Origin: HGM04593 sp045592125
GTDB taxonomy: Bacteria; Bacteroidota; Bacteroidia; Bacteroidales; Bacteroidaceae
Assembly (NCBI GenBank): GCA_045592125.1
Contig: JAZNUE010000046.1
Coordinates: 1 to 64,000 of the forward strand
Length of the DNA: 64,000 bases
Direction of reading: 5' to 3'
Below the pieces are notes generated by a model. It made no database searches. It was not told where the DNA came from and saw only the letters and a program-made list of their open reading frames with translations. Position 1 is the stretch's first letter; each line of letters begins with the position of its first letter. The position numbers were made by a program, and so were the translations under genes. Of the stretch, positions 59,201 to 64,000 are shown one piece after another.

Positions 59201-59606
59201 CAGCAACGAGCGCATACTCCTCTACCGCGAACTGGACTCGCTCACCGAAGAGCGTGACATTGCGGCCTTCAAGGCACGCATGAAGGACAGGTTCGGCACA
59301 ATACCGCCCGAGGGCGAGGAACTCATACGCATGGTAACGCTGCGCCGCAAGGCACAGGGCCTTGGAGTGGAGAAGATATACCTAAAGGGCGGCAAGATGA
59401 ACCTGTTCCTTGTGGACACACGCAACGAGCGCTACTACACAAGCGAGACTTTCGGCACAATAATGGGCTATATACCAGGCAGCCAGTTCAAGTGCCAGGT
59501 GCGCGAAGGCGACGGGCGCTGCATTATCACCGTTGAGAACGTGAAAAGCGTTGAGACCGCGCTCGCGTTCATTGAGGAGATTGAGAGGCACAGCATAATA
59601 CAATAA
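56253..59606 (+). CDS. mfd: Transcription-repair coupling factor Mfd
   Basis: Mfd removes stalled RNA polymerase and recruits UvrA to damaged template strands. The N-terminal UvrB-like domains are followed by the RNA-polymerase-interacting domain (GIGDYIVHIDHGVGKFGGLV), the helicase core with Walker A ICGDVGFGKTEVAIRAAF, the DEEQ box LLIIDEEQKFGV, TATPIPRTLQFS and motif VI MRGRVGRGKRKAFCY. The C-terminal TRCF domain ends near residue 1100. The start at 56253 gives 1117 residues. Confidence 0.97.
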   Translation: MAMEPKEIQHIYAQHPGVDALLRLREEGGKKHAFLEGLLGSSAAMMLCGLKQRAPEQTMLVVMNDAEEAGYFYHDMVQVAGDSNILFFPSSFRRAMKYGQEDDASRILRTEVMSRLINRKRKEGLLIVTCPDALAEKVASQDDLEEKTLSVAVGDRIGRDEIEKRLAALKFKEVTYVYEPGEFAVRGSLIDIFSFSSEFPYRIDFFGDEIDSIRTFEVENQLSRERIEEASIVPKVTGTEKTAITSFLPKNSILITKDIDFVKGSIEKLRNEGFTLQARLSESELPEMPELMSAVEVETFARSVRHWELRSNAAAATRVRLDTSLQPLFHKDFDLVSQNFREYLEKGYRIFLLTDDLHQAERLKAIFEERGDDIPFTPVGHTIHEGFCDNTLKIAFFTDHQLFGRFHNFRLRSDRARNGKVALTIKELKEFGIGDYIVHIDHGVGKFGGLVRIPNGSSTQEAIKLIYKNDDVVFVSIHNLHKISKYRGKEGEPPTVNKLGTGAWERMKERTKKKIKDIARDLIRLYSQRHQEEGFAFSPDSYLQTELEASFIYEDTPDQLKATNDVKRDMERKRPMDRLICGDVGFGKTEVAIRAAFKAATDGKQVAVLVPTTVLAYQHYLTFKERLKDFPCRVEYLSRARGAAATKKILEEIKEGKIDIIIGTHKLTGKEVKFKDLGLLIIDEEQKFGVAVKERLRQFKVNVDTLTMTATPIPRTLQFSIMGARDLSMIQTPPPNRYPIHTEIHNFDAEVIKEAISFELSRNGQVFLITNRISGMDELARLVRKHVPDARVCIGHGQMEPAALEKILYEFINHDYDVLIATSIVENGIDIPNVNTIIINQAQNFGLSDLHQMRGRVGRGKRKAFCYMLTPPREYLPTDARRRLEAIESFSELGSGMHIAMQDLDIRGAGNLLGAEQSGFIADLGYETYQKILAEAVRELKDEEFSDILTQEEESASDITRYVKECFVESDLELLFPALYVPDSNERILLYRELDSLTEERDIAAFKARMKDRFGTIPPEGEELIRMVTLRRKAQGLGVEKIYLKGGKMNLFLVDTRNERYYTSETFGTIMGYIPGSQFKCQVREGDGRCIITVENVKSVETALAFIEEIERHSIIQ

Positions 59607-59615
59607 GTCCATCCG

Positions 59616-59646
59616 TTGCAAATGCAATAAAAAAAGGCTACATTCG
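59616..59646 (+). promoter_or_regulatory. Promoter of the C1 peptidase gene
   Basis: TTG (59616-59618), 20-nt spacer, TACATTCG (59639-59646). The leader to the ATG at 59692 is about 40 nt. Confidence 0.5.
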
Positions 59647-59691
59647 CAGGAAATATTGCATAGCATCACACATAATAAACTATAATACAAT

Positions 59692-61101
59692 ATGAAAAAG
59701 ACTAGACTGCTAGGCTGCATTGCGGCGGCCATGCTGCTGTCGGCAGGCGCCACAGCACAGGAGAGCAAGGGCGGCATTGACGCACAGCTGCTCCAGGAAC
59801 TCAAGGAGAGCTACACACCCACAGGCGCCGAGAAGGCCCTGCAGAACATCATGCTGGCAAATTCAGTGAAGGTGCTCTCGGTAAACCAGGAGAACCTTAA
59901 CGAGATGGACACGCACTTCAGCCACAGCGTAAGCTCAAAGGGCATTACCGACCAGAAATCATCGGGCCGCTGCTGGCTCTTCACAGGCATGAACGTGCTG
60001 CGCGCGAAGATGATTGCTAGCGAAAGCCTCGGCGCATTCGAGTTCTCACAGGTATACAGTTTCTTCTTCGACCAGCTGGAGAAATCGAACCTCTTCCTGC
60101 AGGGAGTGATTGACACACGCAAGAAACCATATGGCGACCGCACCGTGGAGTGGCTTTTCAGGCACCCGCTCAGCGACGGCGGAACATTCACTGGCGTTGC
60201 CGACCTCATTGCTAAGTACGGCATTGTGCCCAAGGGCGTTATGAAGGAGAGCTACACAAGCGACAACACCGGCGCATTCTCGTCACTGCTAACCACCAAG
60301 CTGCGTGAGTTCGGCCTTGAGCTGCGCGAGGCGCATGAAAAGGGAACCAAGGAGAAAGAGCTCCTGAACATGAAGAAAGAGCAGCTGAAGGTTGTGTACA
60401 AGATGCTTGCACAAGTATACGGCGTACCTCCAACAGAATTCACATGGGCGCCCAAGGACGCAAACGGCAAGTACCGCGAGGAACCGCAGAAGTATACCCC
60501 AAAGAGCTTCTACAAGAAGTTCCTGGACATAAACATGCAGGACGACTACGTCATGTTCATGAACGACCCCACCCGCCCCTACTGGAAGAGCTATGAGATT
60601 GAGTACGACCGCCACCTCTACGACGGGCACAACTGGCTCTACATCAACCTTCCCATCGAGGAAATCAAGAAGATGGCAATCGCCTCAATCAAGGACAGCA
60701 CAATGATGTACTTCTCATGCGATGTCGGCAAGTTCCTCGACTCAAAGCGCGGCACGCTCGACATAGACAACTACAGCTACGGCGAGCTCTTCGGCATTGA
60801 GTTCGGCATGGACAAGCGCGAGAGAGTGATGACATTCGACAGCGGTTCGTCACACGCAATGACCCTTAAGGCAGTTGACCTTGACAAGGACGGCAACCCC
60901 GTAAAATGGCAGGTCGAGAACAGCTGGGGCGCAAGCTCAGGTTTCCACGGTACACTCATAATGACCGACGAATGGTTCAACGAGTACATGTTCCGCCTTG
61001 TTGTGGACAAGAAGTACATCCCGGCCAATATCCTCAAGGTGCTCGACGAGAAGCCCACAATGCTCCCTGCATGGGACCCGATGTTCATGCCCGAGGAGTA
61101 G
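59692..61101 (+). CDS. Secreted C1-family cysteine aminopeptidase (PepC/bleomycin hydrolase type)
   Basis: A 469-residue papain-like peptidase with a signal peptide ending ATAQ (residue 23). The catalytic triad is visible: Cys in SSGRCWLFTGMNVLRAK near residue 101, His in SGSSHAMTLKAVDL near residue 386, and Asn in WQVENSWGASSGFHG. The family is usually cytoplasmic in other phyla; secreted forms are common in Bacteroidetes. It probably trims peptides in the periplasm. Confidence 0.94.
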   Translation: MKKTRLLGCIAAAMLLSAGATAQESKGGIDAQLLQELKESYTPTGAEKALQNIMLANSVKVLSVNQENLNEMDTHFSHSVSSKGITDQKSSGRCWLFTGMNVLRAKMIASESLGAFEFSQVYSFFFDQLEKSNLFLQGVIDTRKKPYGDRTVEWLFRHPLSDGGTFTGVADLIAKYGIVPKGVMKESYTSDNTGAFSSLLTTKLREFGLELREAHEKGTKEKELLNMKKEQLKVVYKMLAQVYGVPPTEFTWAPKDANGKYREEPQKYTPKSFYKKFLDINMQDDYVMFMNDPTRPYWKSYEIEYDRHLYDGHNWLYINLPIEEIKKMAIASIKDSTMMYFSCDVGKFLDSKRGTLDIDNYSYGELFGIEFGMDKRERVMTFDSGSSHAMTLKAVDLDKDGNPVKWQVENSWGASSGFHGTLIMTDEWFNEYMFRLVVDKKYIPANILKVLDEKPTMLPAWDPMFMPEE

Positions 61102-61136
61102 GCCCTGCCTAGCCTCCCCGCTAGGGCAATTGACAC

Positions 61137-61176
61137 AATAGGAATGTGCCGGCCTGCTGGCCGGCACATTCCTATT
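61137..61176 (+). terminator. Terminator between the C1 peptidase and the outer-membrane protein gene
   Basis: AATAGGAATGTGCCGGCC (61137-61154) pairs perfectly with GGCCGGCACATTCCTATT (61159-61176) around TGCT. It can serve both convergent genes. Confidence 0.85.
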
Positions 61177-61253
61177 GGTATCTATAACATGCAAGCAACC
61201 CGGGCCATTCGTGTCAGGCCTAGGCCTATAGAGCGGGATGCTTTAGCCTGCAA

Positions 61254-61997
61254 TCACTTGTTTATCTGCCAGGCGACTCCCAGGCTCACAGCCCAGCAGT
61301 GCCTGGGGTCACGCAGGTCAAGGCTGGCGGCAACGTCGGCCTGCACCTTGCGGCCGAGCATGCAGCTGAGTCCCCAGTCGGCACAATGCTGGTTCCCGGC
61401 CTTTGACAGATAGCTGCAGCTTTCCACAAAGCAGCCAATACGTTCAGTTATCGAGCACTCCAGGCACAATGCCAGGAATGTTGCAGGAGAAGGTGCCGAA
61501 CCGTCCCACTCTGCACCGGCATTGTACCCGAGGGCAAGCCTGTCGCTCAGACTGTTCTCGAACAGCAGATAGAGCGACGGCGCAAGGTTCTCGGCAGTAA
61601 AGCCGCTGCTGCCGGTACAAGGCACAGCAAAATCGGCAAGCACGGATATTGCCGGAATGGCGCCCTTCCCCTCAAAGCAACGTATCTTGGCACCTATGCC
61701 TGCTCCCGAGAATGCAGCGCTCCAGCTGCCGGCCTTGTCATAAAGGAGCGCGTCGCCGCATAGGCGCAGCTCTACTCCCTCAAAAAGTCCGTACCTCAAG
61801 AGTGTATTGCTGAAGGTGAAACTGCCTTTGGCGCCGTCACCGTCATACTGCACTCCCTGTTCCCACTGCACTACCCCCTTTGCAACAATTCCCGGACCTG
61901 TTGAGGCGCCTGGGCGGTCGGCCGTGAATTCGGCCTCCTGCGCAAAAGCAAAAGTAACATTCAGCAAAAGAAGCAATAAGATAAGATGCCTGTTCAT
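61254..61997 (-). CDS. Transporter-like outer-membrane protein
   Basis: A 247-residue protein with a signal peptide (ending FAFAQ). It begins AEFTADRPGASTGPGIV, an opening typical of the Phenol_MetA_deg/transporter family of barrels, and continues with alternating amphipathic strands to VSLGVAWQINK. Function and substrate unknown. It is a single gene. Confidence 0.78.
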   Translation of the reverse strand: MNRHLILLLLLLNVTFAFAQEAEFTADRPGASTGPGIVAKGVVQWEQGVQYDGDGAKGSFTFSNTLLRYGLFEGVELRLCGDALLYDKAGSWSAAFSGAGIGAKIRCFEGKGAIPAISVLADFAVPCTGSSGFTAENLAPSLYLLFENSLSDRLALGYNAGAEWDGSAPSPATFLALCLECSITERIGCFVESCSYLSKAGNQHCADWGLSCMLGRKVQADVAASLDLRDPRHCWAVSLGVAWQINK

Positions 61998-62226
61998 GGT
62001 TTTATTCTTTTTATTTAATTATATAGTTGCAATTATCTTATTGTCTACGGCATCCACAGCCGTCACTAGCATGCAGAACATTGACATTAGAAATAGCGTA
62101 GGCCAGTAATTCACAACAAGCGAGAGATATCAGGCTTGGCTGGAATTTTCACAGTGGGCTCGCAACCAAACTCAAATATAGGCAATAATTCCTACAATAT
62201 GGCAAAATCGCCGGATAACGCATGCT

Positions 62227-62269
62227 ATTATCGCAAAAACCGATTGGTGTAATCGGTTATTACGATAAT
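62227..62269 (+). promoter_or_regulatory. 43-nt interrupted palindrome upstream of nhaA, possible operator
   Basis: ATTATCG, a 4-nt gap, AACCGATT, a 5-nt centre, AATCGGTT, a 4-nt gap, CGATAAT. Both arms match exactly, with the two 4-nt gaps symmetrically placed. It ends about 31 nt upstream of the nhaA -7 box, a position suited to a dimeric or tetrameric regulator. No T-run follows, so it is not a normal terminator. The stretch 61998-62226 shows no gene. Confidence 0.55.
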
Positions 62270-62299
62270 GCCAGAAAAACGGACATGACAAAAAGGCTG

Positions 62300-62307
62300 T
62301 AATTTTG
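62300..62307 (+). promoter_or_regulatory. nhaA -7 box
   Basis: TAATTTTG matches TAnnTTTG and lies 28 nt before the nhaA ATG. The -33 region lacks TTG, which would fit an activator-dependent promoter. Confidence 0.5.
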
Positions 62308-62335
62308 CAGTCCGATAAACCAAACAGGCGCACAA

Positions 62336-63679
62336 ATGAAAAATAACTACAGTTTCATAAGCATGATAAGAAGGTACGTCAACACAAGCGGCGTACTGAT
62401 TGCTGCCACCATACTGGCCCTTATTGTAGCGAACAGCCCGCTAAAGGAGGCCTATTTCAGTTTCTGGCAGCAGGAAGTGACACTCTCCATCGGTGATTTC
62501 AACTTCTTCAGCCACAACGGGCATCCCTTGACGCTCATGCTAGTCATCAATGACTTCCTCATGGCCATATTCTTCCTTTCGGTGGGCCTTGAGATCAAGC
62601 GCGAGATACTGGTGGGAGAGCTCTCGACACGGCAGAAGGCCCTGCTTCCTGTAATAGGGGCATGCGGAGGAATGCTTGTCCCGGTAATATTCTTCTGGCT
62701 GGCATGCCCCGATGACCCAGACATGCTTCGTGGCGTTGCAATTCCCATGGCCACCGACATTGCATTCTCCCTTGGAGTACTTTCGATATTCAAGACCCGC
62801 GTGCCGCTAGGGCTCAAGATGTTCCTCGCAGCGCTTGCCGTTGCCGATGACCTTGGCGGCATAATTGTGATTGCGCTGTTCTATTCAACCGCCCTTGAAT
62901 ACAGGTTCATCCTCATTGCCCTGGCATGCATCGCATTGCTGGTCCTTGGGAACATGGCAAGGATAATGCACAAGTCGTTCTACCTGGCAGTGGGCATTGT
63001 ACTGTGGTACGCCATGCTCAATTCAGGAATACACGCGACTATTGCTGGTGTAATTGTGGCATTCTGCGTCCCGGCCTCGCAGCGCAAGGGCTCAGAAGAG
63101 CATATTGAATGCATACGCGAGAGCATAAACACGTTCCCGGTAACTAGCGTCGACGGCAAGCACCACACAATGATACTGACCAACAACGATATACACAAGC
63201 TCAAGAAGATTGAGTCGGCAGCCGACAGGCTCATAAGCCCGCTTCAGGAGCTCGAGGACAACCTCTACAGGATTATAGGCTACATTATTATACCGCTGTT
63301 CGCATTCTCCAATGTGGGAATTGACTTCTCGTCCATGAGCATGGGCGACATTGCGGGCGGCGTGGGACTGCCAGTCATGATTGGCCTTGTCTTCGGCAAG
63401 TTCATCGGAGTGTTCTCATTCTCATGGGCAGCAATAAGGTGCAGGATTGTACAGCTGCCCGAGGGCTGCGGCTGGAAGGCATTCGCGTCGGTGTGCATGC
63501 TGTGCGGCATTGGGCTCACTGTCTCAATCTTCATAGCAGACCTTTCCTATGCCTCGCTCGGAGAGCATGGCGCGCAGTTGCTCAGCCAGGCAAAGCTAGG
63601 AATTCTCTGCGGCTCGCTAATATCGGCAATTGCAGGCTGCTTCCTCCTTAACCGCAACCTGCCCAAAAGCGCCGAATAA
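62336..63679 (+). CDS. nhaA: Na+/H+ antiporter NhaA
   Basis: NhaA exports Na+ or Li+ in exchange for protons. The catalytic double Asp is in ALAVADDLGGIIVIALFYS near residue 180; LEIKREILVGELSTRQKAL and MATDIAFSLGVLSIF are conserved helices. At 447 residues it has about 12 helices and a soluble insert around residues 250-310 (HIECIRESINTF). Expression may be under the palindrome upstream. Confidence 0.96.
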   Translation: MKNNYSFISMIRRYVNTSGVLIAATILALIVANSPLKEAYFSFWQQEVTLSIGDFNFFSHNGHPLTLMLVINDFLMAIFFLSVGLEIKREILVGELSTRQKALLPVIGACGGMLVPVIFFWLACPDDPDMLRGVAIPMATDIAFSLGVLSIFKTRVPLGLKMFLAALAVADDLGGIIVIALFYSTALEYRFILIALACIALLVLGNMARIMHKSFYLAVGIVLWYAMLNSGIHATIAGVIVAFCVPASQRKGSEEHIECIRESINTFPVTSVDGKHHTMILTNNDIHKLKKIESAADRLISPLQELEDNLYRIIGYIIIPLFAFSNVGIDFSSMSMGDIAGGVGLPVMIGLVFGKFIGVFSFSWAAIRCRIVQLPEGCGWKAFASVCMLCGIGLTVSIFIADLSYASLGEHGAQLLSQAKLGILCGSLISAIAGCFLLNRNLPKSAE

Positions 63680-63686
63680 GGCGCCA

Positions 63687-64000
63687 TCAGTACTCACGCA
63701 CATTGGCCAGGCGCCACACGCAGAGGCATGCGGCACGCGCAATGTCGGTGAGCTTGGGATAGTTTATCTTGCCAGCACTGTCCGACGGACGATGATAGTC
63801 GGGGTGCCCCTCGGTGTGATACCACACGATGGGCACTCCTTTTCTTGCAAACGGCGTATTGTCGCTGCCGCCGATAAGGTTCTCCGAAGCATTATAGAAA
63901 GGCACAAAGCAGAAACCCCGTTTCTTCACATCGGCCTTGAGCCACTCGCCGAAAAGCGGGTTCCCGGCCGTGTACATATAGCTCAGGTGACCAGGTTTCC
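63687..64000 (-). CDS. C-terminal part of an M28-family peptidase (cut by the window edge)
   Basis: The frame is open to the end of the window, so only the last 104 residues are seen. The block NLIGGSDNTPFARKGVPIVW and WYHTEGHPDYHRPSDSAGKI matches the C-terminal zinc-binding part of M28 aminopeptidases, where the His in DYHRPSD is a zinc ligand. It is convergent with nhaA, 7 nt away. Start and signal peptide lie outside. Confidence 0.88.
   Translation of the reverse strand, partial: KPGHLSYMYTAGNPLFGEWLKADVKKRGFCFVPFYNASENLIGGSDNTPFARKGVPIVWYHTEGHPDYHRPSDSAGKINYPKLTDIARAACLCVWRLANVREY

Noticed and set aside
1..64000. tRNA, rRNA, integrase, transposase or attachment site
   Set aside because: I inspected the intergenic stretches for T-loop-like GGTTCGAATCC, clover-leaf sequences and IS termini and saw none; a tRNAscan run would settle small tRNA genes.

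Overview
The window is chromosomal DNA from a member of the Bacteroidales; the family cannot be fixed from sequence alone. The evidence is a complete core set for the type IX secretion system (PorP, GldK/PorK, GldL/PorL, GldM/PorM, GldN/PorN), Bacteroidetes-only families (DUF1599, DUF3098, PCMD, calycin-like, BT_3928-type DoxX proteins), the near absence of Shine-Dalgarno sequences, and repeated use of the Bacteroidetes promoter (-33 TTTG or TTG, about 19-20 nt, then -7 TAnnTTTG). Most genes are moderately GC-rich and tightly packed, with many 1-4 nt stop/start overlaps. I found no rRNA, tRNA, CRISPR, integrase, transposase or plasmid gene.

Layout. 0-0.5 kb: a strong minus-strand promoter and hairpin leader running off the left edge. 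0.56-9.4 kb: dnaG; a minus-strand cluster folE / SPOR protein / tpiA / DoxX protein / DUF1599 protein / dolichol-phosphate-mannose-synthase-like glycosyltransferase; miaB; two PspC proteins. 9.6-17.9 kb: a plus-strand housekeeping run (methyltransferase, ftsX, DUF3098, uppP, truB, queA, folK, metK behind a SAM-II riboswitch, a degenerate methyltransferase, ATP:cob(I)alamin adenosyltransferase, DUF2795). 17.9-20.75 kb: an AT-rich island encoding a DUF5675 protein with an L,D-transpeptidase-like His/Cys motif, a secreted protein and two related lipoproteins, read here as a candidate antibacterial effector and immunity module. 20.8-24.3 kb: a DUF1508 protein, then a PCMD lipoprotein, an outer-membrane barrel and a duplicated calycin-like protein. 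24.6-31.2 kb: the T9SS operon and a further barrel protein.

31.4-39 kb (minus): M23/LysM peptidase, ndk, recG, ispD, DJ-1 protein, TonB, ExbD, ExbB, pdxJ, a tightly coupled cluster joining TonB energisation with cofactor and isoprenoid synthesis; nadK is divergent. 40-43.3 kb: two overlapping secreted-protein genes, one a very long Cthe_2159-type beta-helix protein. 43.6-48.8 kb: a heavy-metal RND pump with a very histidine-rich periplasmic adaptor and a small Cys/His-rich protein. 48.8-56.1 kb (minus): PfkB kinase, a membrane protein, LOG protein, MsbA-like ABC exporter, a conserved hypothetical, SpoU methyltransferase, acetate CoA-transferase, a small membrane protein and a thioesterase. 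56.2-64 kb: mfd, a secreted C1 peptidase, an outer-membrane protein, nhaA behind a 43-nt interrupted palindrome, and the C-terminal end of an M28 peptidase cut by the window edge.

The most unusual material is the AT-rich candidate effector/immunity island, the SAM-II aptamer set far upstream of metK, the structured leader at the left edge, the His-rich RND adaptor, the nhaA palindrome, and the calycin-like gene whose two halves are almost identical in DNA over about 100 nt.
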